From Acidobacteriota bacterium (GTDB lineage Bacteria; Acidobacteriota; Terriglobia; UBA7540), in contig JAHEKS010000010.1 in NCBI GenBank assembly GCA_024638215.1, positions 1 through 35,508 on the forward strand: a DNA stretch of 35,508 nucleotides, in the 5' to 3' direction. Numbering within the stretch: position 1 is the stretch's first letter; the number at the start of each line of letters is the position of its first letter. Of the stretch, positions 19,640 through 29,124 are shown piece after piece. The notes beneath the pieces are model-generated. The model ran no database searches, was not told where the DNA came from, and was given only the letters and a program-made list of their open reading frames with translations. The position numbers and the translations under genes are program-made.

Positions 19640-21490
19640 TCAGTGCGAGGCCTGGACGACCGCGCCTTTGGTGGCTGTGCGGTCCTTCCGAGCCTGCTCG
19701 CTGGAACGCTTCCTTAGGGCCGAAGTATGAGGGCTGGACCTGCGGCGAGCGGTACGGCGGGGCCGGTAGGAGCTTTCGGACACCACATAGACTCGCAGAA
19801 TCCTGCCCGCGATCAGTTTGAAAGATCGCATACGGTTCCAGCGGCGAATCTCATAAGGCGTCACATCGAAACGATCCGCAATGAGCTCCAGCGTATCGCC
19901 CTTGCGGATCCGGTAACGCAGCAGCCGGCGGCGGCCGCGCTCACGAACTCGTACCAGAGAAGATTGACGCCCCTCGGGAAGCGGCAGCACCAGCCGAGCG
20001 CCTTGGGTGAGCGGGTCGTCGGGGTCGAGCTGGTTGGCGTGCACCAGCGCGGTCCTGGTGATGCGGTATTCCTTGGCGATGCTGGCCAGCGTTTCACCGT
20101 CGCCCACCGTGTGCACCCGCCACCAAATGCGCCGGTCAGGGGGAATCGAGGCGATCGCCTGGTTGTAGGTCTGGGCTGTGCCGGCGGGGAGATTCAAGAC
20201 GAAATCCGGGTTGTTGGCGGGTGTCGTCCAGCGCAGCAAAGAAGGATTCAACCGGATCAAATCCTCGACGGGATGGTCAATGAGCTGCGCCACCAGCCGC
20301 AGGTCCGTAGGAGTGGTGACCCCCACCTGATCGGTCGTAATGGGCGGCTGGGGATGAACGTCAAACCCGTACGCCTGCGGCGTTTTCGCGATCAACGCGG
20401 TGGCCAGAATGATCGGCACATAGTTTTCGGTCTCGCGCGGCAAGGCGTGCAGTCTGAGGAGCTGCCAATAATCGGCGTAGCCGGTCCTCTCAATGGCCTT
20501 TTGCACCGTGATGGGACCGCAGTTATAGGCCGCCATCGCCAGATACCAGTCCCCGAATTCCTGGAAAAGGTCGCGGAGATGCTTGGAGGCCGCCTGGGTG
20601 GATTTAACGGGATCCTCACGTTCGTCCACCCAGCGGCTCTTCTTCAATCCGTACTCCCTCGCCCGGCTCAGCATGAGTTGCCAGATCCCCTTAGCTCCGG
20701 CGCGCGAAAGCGCAAAAGGATTGAAGGTGCTTTCGGCGCCCGCCAGGTAAATCAGGTCCTGCGGCAATCCCTCTTTGCGCAGCGCTTCGGAAATCATGGG
20801 CTGGTAAAGGCCCACGTTGGAGAGGACCTTCTCGATGAATCCGTGGCCGCGCCCCTGGAAGTAGGTAATGACGCCGTCCACATAATCGTTCGAGACGAGC
20901 GGCAAGTCGGAATGGACCGAGTGCAGTTGTTCCTGAACGCGCTCCTTGACCCGGGGATCGACGGAAAAGGTAAGGTCGGAGAAGGACTCGATGGGCGCAG
21001 GCTCGTATTTCTGGTCGCTCAGCGCATCGCCGCGCTCCAGGGTTGCCACCTCAAGCGAGTGAATGTTCTCGACCAGTTTGTCGAATTCGGCGCTGAGCCG
21101 GGCGTCGCTCGCGACGCTGAATTTGGATTGGAGAAGGATGGAAAGCGCACGGTCAAAGTCCTGCCGCGCGTTGTCCATGTTGCTCGCCTGATACTCCTTC
21201 ATGCCGGCCGCGTAAAGAACTTCGGCATGAGTCACCAGCATGTCCACCGCGTCAGGCTCATGCGGGGCAGGCTTGGCAGGAGCGGGCGGAGGCGGCGGCG
21301 TGGGCTTCGGCGCCTCGGCAACCTCCGGCTTGGGAGTTGGAGCGGGTGGAGGAGGCGGCTGCACCACGGCCTGGCGCTTTTCACCGCCGCACCCAAAGAG
21401 AAGCAAGATGAGCAGAAGAGGAAAGCAGGATTTGGACCTTGTCGCCAAGCGGGTTCCCCGAGCGCGTACTTGCTCCGACGGGACTTGCAC
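19640..21490 (-). CDS. Lipoprotein membrane-bound lytic murein transglycosylase with LysM domains (MltD-like)
   Basis: Lipobox-like LLLILLLFGCGG, SLT motif AGAESTFNPFALSRAGAKGIWQLM, LysM YRIRKGDTLELIADRF. Confidence 0.92.
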   Translation of the reverse strand: MQVPSEQVRARGTRLATRSKSCFPLLLILLLFGCGGEKRQAVVQPPPPPAPTPKPEVAEAPKPTPPPPPAPAKPAPHEPDAVDMLVTHAEVLYAAGMKEYQASNMDNARQDFDRALSILLQSKFSVASDARLSAEFDKLVENIHSLEVATLERGDALSDQKYEPAPIESFSDLTFSVDPRVKERVQEQLHSVHSDLPLVSNDYVDGVITYFQGRGHGFIEKVLSNVGLYQPMISEALRKEGLPQDLIYLAGAESTFNPFALSRAGAKGIWQLMLSRAREYGLKKSRWVDEREDPVKSTQAASKHLRDLFQEFGDWYLAMAAYNCGPITVQKAIERTGYADYWQLLRLHALPRETENYVPIILATALIAKTPQAYGFDVHPQPPITTDQVGVTTPTDLRLVAQLIDHPVEDLIRLNPSLLRWTTPANNPDFVLNLPAGTAQTYNQAIASIPPDRRIWWRVHTVGDGETLASIAKEYRITRTALVHANQLDPDDPLTQGARLVLPLPEGRQSSLVRVRERGRRRLLRYRIRKGDTLELIADRFDVTPYEIRRWNRMRSFKLIAGRILRVYVVSESSYRPRRTARRRSSPHTSALRKRSSEQARKDRTATKGAVVQASH

Positions 21491-21511
21491 CCGCCTGGTA
21501 CGCCAAGGGCG

Positions 21512-21540
21512 ATTCTACCTAGGGCACATCGGAGGGTCAA
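21512..21540 (-). promoter_or_regulatory. Putative sigma70-type promoter of the transglycosylase gene (TTGACC-N17-TAGAAT)
   Basis: Minus strand; optimal spacing, immediately upstream of the ORF. Confidence 0.6.
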
Positions 21541-21613
21541 TCTGAAACTGCCAAGATGCCGCCAAGTTCCTCTTCCACAATGAGATACGAGAGAGGTGCG
21601 TCGCCGTCAGATA

Positions 21614-21657
21614 GGCAGGTGGCGCCGCCCCAAGCGTGGCGGCAAAGGACACCTGCC
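21614..21657. repeat. Two-part hairpin: GGCAGGTG...CACCTGCC outer stem, GCCGCC...GGCGGC inner stem
   Basis: Perfect 8-bp and 6-bp arms read directly. Confidence 0.7.
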
Positions 21658-21745
21658 ATAAAGGCCTGGCCTTGGCGCTTGAAGACAAACGCCGGCGAGA
21701 CCCAATCCGGTGAAGCTTGCCTGGTCCCGGCCTCGCCCGGCCCTG

Positions 21746-22006
21746 CTACTTTTTGTAGTATTCCGCGTTGACAGGCGTGAAACCCGCCCACTTTTCCGGC
21801 AGGTCATCCAGCGGGAAAATGGCGGACACTGGGCACACGGGCACGCAGGCTCCGCAGTCAATGCACTCGACCGGGTCAATGTAAAGCATCGGAACGTCGG
21901 CGAAATTCGCCTCGTCCTTTCGCGGGTGGATGCAATCCACCGGGCAGACGTCCACGCACGCCGTGTCCTTGGTGCCAATACAAGGCTCCGCGATAATGTA
22001 GGCCAT
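21746..22006 (-). CDS. 7Fe-type (3Fe-4S/4Fe-4S) ferredoxin
   Basis: CIGTKDTACVDVCPVDCIH and CIDCGACVPVCPVSAIF cluster motifs. Confidence 0.95.
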   Translation of the reverse strand: MAYIIAEPCIGTKDTACVDVCPVDCIHPRKDEANFADVPMLYIDPVECIDCGACVPVCPVSAIFPLDDLPEKWAGFTPVNAEYYKK

Positions 22007-22190
22007 GAAACTCTCCTTCCTGTGGTTCAGTCCTGAATGCGATCGGGATGGGCTCGCCCCACCATCTTCACGTTATCCTCCCGGTCAAAGCCCAGCGATG
22101 ACTTAAGTCTTGTTCCGCAAAATCTTTTGCGACGCCTGGACCGGGTCTTAGCTGCGCCCCCCGGTTCATCCCGAGCCGGAGAGATGCCGC

Positions 22191-22937
22191 TTGATGTCCC
22201 AAAGAGTCGTGGAATACGATGAAGCCATGGCAGCTTTGGACCCGGTCGAGACCCTGCAACGCGTGCCTTTCTTCGCCATGCTGCGCGGCGACGAATTGAA
22301 GGGCTTGGCGCGCCACTGCGTGGTTCGCCACGTCGCCAAGGACAAGATGCTTTTCGCCGAGGGTGACTCATGCGAAGGGCTCTTCGTGGTGCAGGAAGGC
22401 GCCATCAAGCTTTTCAAGATGGCCGACACAGGCCGCGAGCAGGTTCTGGTCATTGAGCGCGCCGGCTCGACGGTGGCTGAGTTGCCCCTGTTCGACGGTG
22501 GTAACTTCCCCGCTTCCGCCGCCGCGGTCGAAGACGCCACGCTGCTTTTTCTTCCCAAGCGAGTGTTCCTCGAACTCTGCCGGCGCAATTCCGAAGTCGC
22601 TTTCGCCGTCATCCGCACGCTCGCCTGGCGGTTTCGCTACATGACCAGCCTGGTGGAGGAGCTTTCCCTCAAGGAAGTCAGCCACCGCCTGGCACGATTC
22701 CTGCGCGACCGGGCGCTGCGCTCCGGCGTGCGCACCAAGCGCGGCGTGGAGTTTCCACTGGAAGAAACCAACCAGGAAATCGGCGCGGAAATCGGCACGG
22801 TGCGCGACCTCGTCTCGCGCAACCTGCGGCAGCTTGTGGACCGCGGCATCATCAAAATGGAACGCCGCAAAGTCCTGGTGCTCGACATGGCCGAGCTCGA
22901 AGCCCAAATCGCCGGCTCCAAGCGCGCCGCTGGCTGA
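22191..22937 (+). CDS. Crp/Fnr family transcriptional regulator
   Basis: cNMP-binding fold N-term and HTH EETNQEIGAEIGTVRDLVSRNLRQLVDRGII. Confidence 0.92.
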   Translation: MMSQRVVEYDEAMAALDPVETLQRVPFFAMLRGDELKGLARHCVVRHVAKDKMLFAEGDSCEGLFVVQEGAIKLFKMADTGREQVLVIERAGSTVAELPLFDGGNFPASAAAVEDATLLFLPKRVFLELCRRNSEVAFAVIRTLAWRFRYMTSLVEELSLKEVSHRLARFLRDRALRSGVRTKRGVEFPLEETNQEIGAEIGTVRDLVSRNLRQLVDRGIIKMERRKVLVLDMAELEAQIAGSKRAAG

Positions 22938-22946
22938 AGTGGCCAG

Positions 22947-24080
22947 TCATTTTCCTGCGTTACCCGGCCCGCCTACAGGATAGAGTTTCGGCAGGCGCTC
23001 TTCCACCGGCGGCAGTGGCGGGAACGGCGCGTGCGGCTCGGTCTGATACCAGTAGGCGACGCTATAGAAATTGTCGGAGCGGTGATTGGCGTGCCCGTGC
23101 TCGATGGTCACGCGGATGGATTTGGTGAAAGGGATGGGCGAGTCGAGATGAAACCTGTAAACGGACCACTTGGCCCCCGCCTCGTATCCGCCGTTGACCG
23201 GCACGCCGAACAGCAGATAGTTTGAAGGCCCGGCGGAAAATCCCCACGCGCCCAGAAAATAATCCTCCGAGCCGGTGCCGTTGATCGAGGGCAGTTTCTC
23301 GCCGTCCACGAAAATCATGTCGTCGCCTTCGCCCCACCAATCGTCCTGGTTCTGCAGGATGCTCATCGTCACGCCCGCAAAGTGGCCGCGCCCTTTGGCG
23401 TCAAGGAAAACGTAATTGCCCTCGCCGTCCAGATTTTTCTTGTCGTTCACTTTCGGGTCGCCGTTTGATTTCCAGTCGTTCGTCCAGCCCTTGCAGGGCG
23501 TGCACTGGTTGAACTGGGCGTGGAAATACATCGTGTCGGCAGCGAGCGGGCGCGAGTATGCGCGATAATCAATATTGTAGTAGAAGGAGTTGACGCGCTC
23601 GTGCCCCTCGTTCGTCACCGTGATACGCGCGTGCTTCTGGAAAGGCATGGGGAAAAAGCAATTGAGCGCTTTGTCAGAACCGACCGCTAACGGCAGCGAC
23701 TGGTACATGAAATAGTCGCCGTTGCCCAAGCCGAAAAAGTCGCCGATGGGCGCTTCCACGCTGGGTGTCGCTTCGTCGTCCCAATACATGCGCAGGACCA
23801 GTTTTATTAGGTGATATTTCTCCGGCGACGAGATGGTGATCCAGAGGTGGGAGATGGCTCCCGGGCCGGGCTCGTCGAGCAGCGTCAGCGTTTCTCCGGG
23901 AGCGACGGGGCGGTAGTCGGCGTTAGCGCCCGTACGGTCATAGCTTGAAACGCGTTTGAGAACGTAGTCGTGCGGTTCGGGCAGGCTCCACAGCAGGTCG
24001 CTCAGGCTCGCCGGATTTTGGGCAAGCGCCGCACCTGCCGCCACCCAAATTGCGAAAAGAACCAAAGTGAGTTTGCGCAT
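22947..24080 (-). CDS. Secreted DUF2961 (GH172-type) protein
   Basis: Signal peptide MRKLTLVLFAIWVAAGAALAQ; GPGAISHLWITI, GSEDYFLGAWGF; GGAGG upstream of ATG 24080. Confidence 0.85.
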   Translation of the reverse strand: MRKLTLVLFAIWVAAGAALAQNPASLSDLLWSLPEPHDYVLKRVSSYDRTGANADYRPVAPGETLTLLDEPGPGAISHLWITISSPEKYHLIKLVLRMYWDDEATPSVEAPIGDFFGLGNGDYFMYQSLPLAVGSDKALNCFFPMPFQKHARITVTNEGHERVNSFYYNIDYRAYSRPLAADTMYFHAQFNQCTPCKGWTNDWKSNGDPKVNDKKNLDGEGNYVFLDAKGRGHFAGVTMSILQNQDDWWGEGDDMIFVDGEKLPSINGTGSEDYFLGAWGFSAGPSNYLLFGVPVNGGYEAGAKWSVYRFHLDSPIPFTKSIRVTIEHGHANHRSDNFYSVAYWYQTEPHAPFPPLPPVEERLPKLYPVGGPGNAGK

Positions 24081-24211
24081 CAGTGCCTCCGCGTGGTACA
24101 TCCAATTCGAACACAGGATAAGGGTGGCGCGATTTTAGCACGGCAAGGGTCTGAACGCGGCGGAAAGGCCGCTCGCACCGGCGCCGGGCGAAAATCCGAC
24201 GCGGAAGACGC

Positions 24212-25060
24212 ATGGTCATGAACACCTCGGGATCGCAGCGCGAAAGATTCCGGCATATCGTCAGCCCGTCGAATCCTGTCCTCAAGATCTTTCGCCGCGC
24301 GCTGCTCGACGGCACCACGCGGCAGGGCTGGCTGGGGATGGAAGGGCCGCTGCTTTTGGAGGAAGCGCTCAACGCGCGCCCGGCGGCCATCGTTCAATGC
24401 GTGCTGGTCGGGGAAAGTGCTGCGACCAAGTTTCAGGCCTTGCTCGATCGCGTCCCCAAAGAGGCCGAACTGGTGAGCGTGTCCGACCGGATGTTCGAGC
24501 AGATTGCCGCCACGCAAACGCCGCAAGGCGTAGCGGCGCTGGTGGAAATTCGCCCGCCGGATTTCGACGCGATCCTCCTGCGGCGCGGCGTGGTTCTCTT
24601 GATTGCCTGCGGCATACAAGACCCCGGCAACATCGGAACCATCGTGCGCAGCGGGCAGGCGCTGGGCGCGTCGGCGCTCATCACCCTGCGCGAGACCGTG
24701 AGCCCGTTTAACCCCAAAGCCGTTCGCGCTTCCGCTGGCGCCGTGCTGCGGCTGCCCATTATTCGCAACCAGGACGCCGGTCCGCTCTTCGCGCGCCTGC
24801 GCCGCGCGCGCGTCCGCATTATCGCCTCCGACCGGCACAGTCCATCGTCGCTCGCCGAGGCTGACTTGAAAGGTTCGGTTGCATTTCTGATCGGCAAGGA
24901 AGCGTCCGGGCTTCCGCCAGAGGTGGCCCGCGCCGCGGACCTGTTGCTGAGTATCCCCATTCGCCCGGAGACCGATTCCGTCAACGCCGCCACCGCCGCC
25001 GGCATCTTTCTCTATGAGGCGGCGCGGCAGCGCGGCTTCGCCTATCGAAGAGAACCATGA
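24212..25060 (+). CDS. TrmH/SpoU family RNA 2'-O-methyltransferase
   Basis: GIQDPGNIGTIVRSGQALGASALI, IGKEASGLPPEV, IPIRPETDSVNAATAAGIFLYEAARQR. Confidence 0.95.
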   Translation: MVMNTSGSQRERFRHIVSPSNPVLKIFRRALLDGTTRQGWLGMEGPLLLEEALNARPAAIVQCVLVGESAATKFQALLDRVPKEAELVSVSDRMFEQIAATQTPQGVAALVEIRPPDFDAILLRRGVVLLIACGIQDPGNIGTIVRSGQALGASALITLRETVSPFNPKAVRASAGAVLRLPIIRNQDAGPLFARLRRARVRIIASDRHSPSSLAEADLKGSVAFLIGKEASGLPPEVARAADLLLSIPIRPETDSVNAATAAGIFLYEAARQRGFAYRREP

Positions 25061-26400
25061 GCCTGTTCGGAACCACTCCCGAATCCTCCTCCTCGGCTGG
25101 CCCGCGCCCGCTCGCCGACCGCATGCGCGCCGAGACTTTGCAAGAATTCGTCGGCCAGCTTCACATCCTCGGACCCGGCAAGCCGCTGCGCCAGCAAATC
25201 GAGCGCGACGAATTGCACTCGATGATCCTGTGGGGACCGCCGGGCTCCGGCAAAACGACGCTCGCCACCATCATCGCGCGGAAGACCAAAAGTGAATTCG
25301 TACGTTTCAGCGCCGTGCTTTCCGGCATTCGCGAAATCAAAGATGTCATGGCGGCGGCGGAAAAAGCGCGCCATTACGGCCGCCGCACCGTTCTCTTTAT
25401 TGACGAAATCCACCGCTTCAACAAGGCGCAGCAGGACGCCTTCCTGCCTTACGTCGAACGCGGCGACATCGTGCTGATCGGCGCGACTACGGAAAATCCT
25501 TCCTTCGAAGTGATCGCCGCGCTGCTCTCGCGCGCCAAGGTTTACATGCTCTCGGCGCTTTCGACGGACGAAATCGTGACGCTGCTCGAGCGTGCTCTTC
25601 ACGACGAAAAACGCGGCCTGGGCGCAACGCCGGTCTCGATCGCGCCCGAGCTGTTGAAGCAGATTGCTGTTTTTTCGAACGGCGACGCGCGGGCAGCGTT
25701 CAATACTCTGGAGACTTCGGTGGCCGCGGCCGACCGCGACTCACAGGGCCGCGCGCTCGTAAGCGAGAAAATCGTCGAGGACGCCATCCAGCGCAAGATG
25801 CTCCTCTACGACAAGGCGGGCGAAGAGCACTACAACCTGATTTCGGCGCTGCACAAGTCGGTGCGCAATTCCGATCCCGACGCCGCGCTTTACTGGCTGG
25901 GCCGGATGCTCGAAGCGGGCGAAGACCCGCTCTACATCGCGCGGCGCGTGATTCGCATGGCGTCGGAGGACATCGGCCTCGCCGACCCCAACGCCCTCGG
26001 CGTGACCGTCGCCGCCATGCAAGCCGTTCACTTCGTCGGCATGCCGGAAGGGAACCTGGCGCTCGCCGAAGCCGTCGTGTACCTGTCGCTCGCGCCCAAG
26101 TCGAACGCGCTTTACACCGGCTACGGGCAGGTGGCCGAGGACGCTCAAAAGACCTTGGCCGAGCCCGTGCCAATGCATTTGCGCAATCCGGTCACAGGGA
26201 TGATGGCTAATTTCGGCTACGGCAAAGGCTACAAGTACGCGCACCAGGCGGAGGACAAGCTCACCGACATGACGTGCCTGCCGGAAAATCTTCAGGACCG
26301 GCAGTATTACCGGCCCACGGACCAGGGCTTTGAGAAAAGGCTGAAGGAAAAACTCCAGGCCATCCAGGAATGGAAGAAAAAGCACGCCAGAAAAGAATGA
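25057..26400 (+). CDS. rarA: Replication-associated recombination protein A (AAA+ ATPase)
   Basis: LWGPPGSGKTTLATIIA, FIDEIHRFNKAQQDAFLPYVE, GATTENPSFEV. Confidence 0.97.
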   Translation: MSLFGTTPESSSSAGPRPLADRMRAETLQEFVGQLHILGPGKPLRQQIERDELHSMILWGPPGSGKTTLATIIARKTKSEFVRFSAVLSGIREIKDVMAAAEKARHYGRRTVLFIDEIHRFNKAQQDAFLPYVERGDIVLIGATTENPSFEVIAALLSRAKVYMLSALSTDEIVTLLERALHDEKRGLGATPVSIAPELLKQIAVFSNGDARAAFNTLETSVAAADRDSQGRALVSEKIVEDAIQRKMLLYDKAGEEHYNLISALHKSVRNSDPDAALYWLGRMLEAGEDPLYIARRVIRMASEDIGLADPNALGVTVAAMQAVHFVGMPEGNLALAEAVVYLSLAPKSNALYTGYGQVAEDAQKTLAEPVPMHLRNPVTGMMANFGYGKGYKYAHQAEDKLTDMTCLPENLQDRQYYRPTDQGFEKRLKEKLQAIQEWKKKHARKE

Positions 26401-26456
26401 AGAAAAAACTTCCATCGCAAGCTCCGGATAGTTTCCCCGGCGCCGGTCGCCTTACT

Positions 26457-27566
26457 ATGACTCCTGTAGCGAAGCTTCCGGAGGCTGAGAAAATGCAGAC
26501 CGACACTCGATGGCAATTGGTTCTGGCGCGTGACGCGAACTCGGACGGCGCGTTCGTTTATGCGGTGCGGTCGACGGGGATTTATTGCCGGCCGTCCTGT
26601 TCCAGCCGCCGCCCGCAGCGCGAGCAGGTGGTTTTCTTTCCCCTGCCCGCCGCGGCGGAGCGCGCCGGATTCCGTCCCTGCCGCCGCTGCCGTCCGGAGC
26701 GGGCCAAGGCCGCCGACCCGCAGCTCGAGATGACGCGGCGCGCCTGCCAGTTTTTGGACGCGCGCGACGGCGAACCCGCCAAGCTCGCCGCGCTCGCCGC
26801 CGAACTGGGCGCAAGCCCCTACCATTTGCAGCGCACCTTCAAGCGCGTGATGGGCATCTCGCCGCGTGAGTATCAGGAAGCGCGCCGCATCGAGCGCCTG
26901 AAAACGGAATTGAAGGGGAAACGAAACGTCACCGACGCGCTCTATGAAGCCGGGTTTGGGTCGAGCAGCAGGTTGTATGAAGGCGTTCACTCGAAGCTCG
27001 GCATGACACCTTCTACGTATCGCCGCGGCGGGCAAGGCATAACGATTCGATATTCCATCGTAGCCTCGCCGCTCGGCCGCCTGTTGCTGGCCGCAACCGA
27101 GCGCGGCGTCTGTCGCGTCGCGATGGGAGAAAGCGACCGCCAGGTGGCGGACGACTTGCGGCACGAATTCCCCGCCGCGGAGATTCGTCACGACGACGCC
27201 GGGCTGCGCGCCTGGACGAGTTCGCTCCTCAGGCAGTTGGACGGCTGGCAGCCACGTGCCGAGTTGCCGCTCGACATCCGTGCCACGGCGTTTCAGAAAC
27301 GCGTCTGGGAAACGCTGCAGAAGATTCCTCGCGGCAGCACGCGCTCCTACGCCGAGGTCGCGCGCGCCATCGGTAAGCCCCGCGCCGTGCGCGCCGTAGC
27401 TCGCGCCTGCGCCACCAACCCCGTGGCGCTGCTGATCCCCTGCCATCGAGTCGTTGAGAGCGGCGGCGGCCTGGGCGGATATCACTGGGGCATCAAGCGG
27501 AAGGAAGCGCTGCTGGCACGTGAGAGGAACTTGCAGGCAGGAAAGTCTGCGAACAAGAAGAGCTGA
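26457..27566 (+). CDS. ada: Bifunctional Ada regulator/O6-alkylguanine-DNA alkyltransferase (start approximate)
   Basis: GIYCRPSCSSRRP, FRPCRRCRPE, AraC HTH, IPCHRV active site. Confidence 0.93.
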   Translation: MTPVAKLPEAEKMQTDTRWQLVLARDANSDGAFVYAVRSTGIYCRPSCSSRRPQREQVVFFPLPAAAERAGFRPCRRCRPERAKAADPQLEMTRRACQFLDARDGEPAKLAALAAELGASPYHLQRTFKRVMGISPREYQEARRIERLKTELKGKRNVTDALYEAGFGSSSRLYEGVHSKLGMTPSTYRRGGQGITIRYSIVASPLGRLLLAATERGVCRVAMGESDRQVADDLRHEFPAAEIRHDDAGLRAWTSSLLRQLDGWQPRAELPLDIRATAFQKRVWETLQKIPRGSTRSYAEVARAIGKPRAVRAVARACATNPVALLIPCHRVVESGGGLGGYHWGIKRKEALLARERNLQAGKSANKKS

Positions 27567-27612
27567 GGGAATTCGCTGCGAGGGCTAACGGAGGGTCCCG
27601 GCCACCGAGAAG

Positions 27613-28395
27613 CTACTCACGAACGGGAACGCGGCGAGGCGCAGACTTTACGGTTTCCACGTACTGCTCAGCTACGAGGACGAGCGTATCTGTAAACCGG
27701 CAGGAGGCAGCGCGGGCCGATTCAAGCAGCTCATCTACCGATAGGTCGGGCTCCGCACCGCCCCCGATCCCGATTTCGTAGCTGGTCCCCTCTCTGTCGG
27801 TAACCGCTCGCCAGTATTGCTCGCCTCTCTTGAAAATCATACAGGGCCCGGTAACCTGGGCTGGCTGCTCGTGAACCCAGTCGCTGCGATACTCCATTAT
27901 CCATTTCCAGTCCGCTGAAGCCCCAAGTTCTAGGACACTTCGGGACAGGGGGTGGCTCGATCTTTCGCTTGCGAGAAATCTGGCAAGGGTCCCCTGCAGA
28001 CTGACACGCCCCTGTTTGTAGGGCTCTAGCGCGCGTCTGTCTATTTCTAGTAGCTCAACTATTGCATTTGCCAGATGCTCGCCGCCGGAATATAAGCGCA
28101 ATGCTACGTCTGCCCCGTAGAATTGTCCCATGAAGGTGACAGTGCCTTCGTTGGGAGGATCCTTGGCCCGATAGTGCTGCATGAGGCGGAAGCCTTCCAG
28201 CAGCGCATAGCGCGCTTCGGCGATCATGCTGTAAGAGTCATTGAGACAGACTCCAGCCTCCGGTATTCGGCTGTTAGGCTCATGAAGGAAGCACATGGCG
28301 TCAAGTCGTGGGACACGGGGGAACTTCAGATTGTGTAACCTGTCTAAGTCGGGAATGGGGCGTCCGTCAACGGTATTTGCTGCGTCGTCAATCAT
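27613..28395 (-). CDS. Hypothetical protein, candidate HEPN-like
   Basis: Non-shadow ORF; EYRSDWVHEQP contains an Rx4H motif in a largely helical-looking protein. Confidence 0.6.
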   Translation of the reverse strand: MIDDAANTVDGRPIPDLDRLHNLKFPRVPRLDAMCFLHEPNSRIPEAGVCLNDSYSMIAEARYALLEGFRLMQHYRAKDPPNEGTVTFMGQFYGADVALRLYSGGEHLANAIVELLEIDRRALEPYKQGRVSLQGTLARFLASERSSHPLSRSVLELGASADWKWIMEYRSDWVHEQPAQVTGPCMIFKRGEQYWRAVTDREGTSYEIGIGGGAEPDLSVDELLESARAASCRFTDTLVLVAEQYVETVKSAPRRVPVRE

Positions 28396-28494
28396 TGGAT
28401 TGCAACCTTTTCAGCAGGTAGTACTATTCTTTTGTTTGCGTGCTCGGTTCTTCGAAGTGAAAGCCCACGAGTCACAGATCCGAAAAGTGCAGCG

Positions 28495-28905
28495 TCAAAT
28501 CCCTTCCGCCACGAATCGCCGCGCGTGCTCTTTCAGGATGCAGCGGTCCTGGATGACTTCCAGGCCGGCGGCGCGGGCGCGACGGGCGGCGTCCTCGTGA
28601 ATCACGCCCTCCTGCATCCAGATGACGCGCGCGCCCTTGCGGATGGCGCTTTCGACGATTTCCGGCACAAACTGCGAGCGGCGAAAGATGACGATGACGG
28701 GCACCGTTTCCGGCAAGTCATCGAGCGACGCGTAAGCCTTTTCATTCAGAACTGAAGTTTCATGAGGATTGACGGGGATGATGCGATACCCGTGCGCTTG
28801 CATATACGCCGCCACGCCGTGGCTGGGCCGCATGGGCTTGGAAGAAAGCCCTACGACCGCGAGCGTCTTGTAGGACTGGAGAATCGAAAAGATGACATCC
28901 GACAT
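28495..28905 (-). CDS. CoA-binding domain protein (YccU-like)
   Basis: TLAVVGLSSKPMRPSHGVAAYMQAHGYRIIPVNPHE, ARVIWMQEGVIHEDAARRARAAGLEVIQDRCILKEH. Confidence 0.93.
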   Translation of the reverse strand: MSDVIFSILQSYKTLAVVGLSSKPMRPSHGVAAYMQAHGYRIIPVNPHETSVLNEKAYASLDDLPETVPVIVIFRRSQFVPEIVESAIRKGARVIWMQEGVIHEDAARRARAAGLEVIQDRCILKEHARRFVAEGI

Positions 28906-29044
28906 TCTCGAACTCCGGCGCGCCATCCGCCCCGACCACTCATTCGATACACCCGGCAAACCCATAATGCAACCTCGCAAATCAATTCAAGCAGATCCTT
29001 CGCGGAGTTTACCCTGAGCGCTCAAAATCGAGATTCTTCGCTTC

Positions 29045-29104
29045 GCTCAGAATGACAGCGAAGGGCTCAGGATGACAACAAAAAGCTCAGGATGACGGCG
29101 CTCG
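29045..29104. repeat. Three tandem 20-bp units with conserved GCTCAGRATGAC core
   Basis: GCTCAGAATGACAGCGAAGG / GCTCAGGATGACAACAAAAA / GCTCAGGATGACGGCGCTCG. Confidence 0.8.
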
Positions 29105-29124
29105 AGCGCTCCTTCATCAGCCTG

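Noticed and set aside
21537-21791. 84-aa minus-strand ORF downstream of the ferredoxin gene
   Set aside because: Overlaps the ferredoxin 3' end, spans the hairpin and promoter, and has no recognisable motif.
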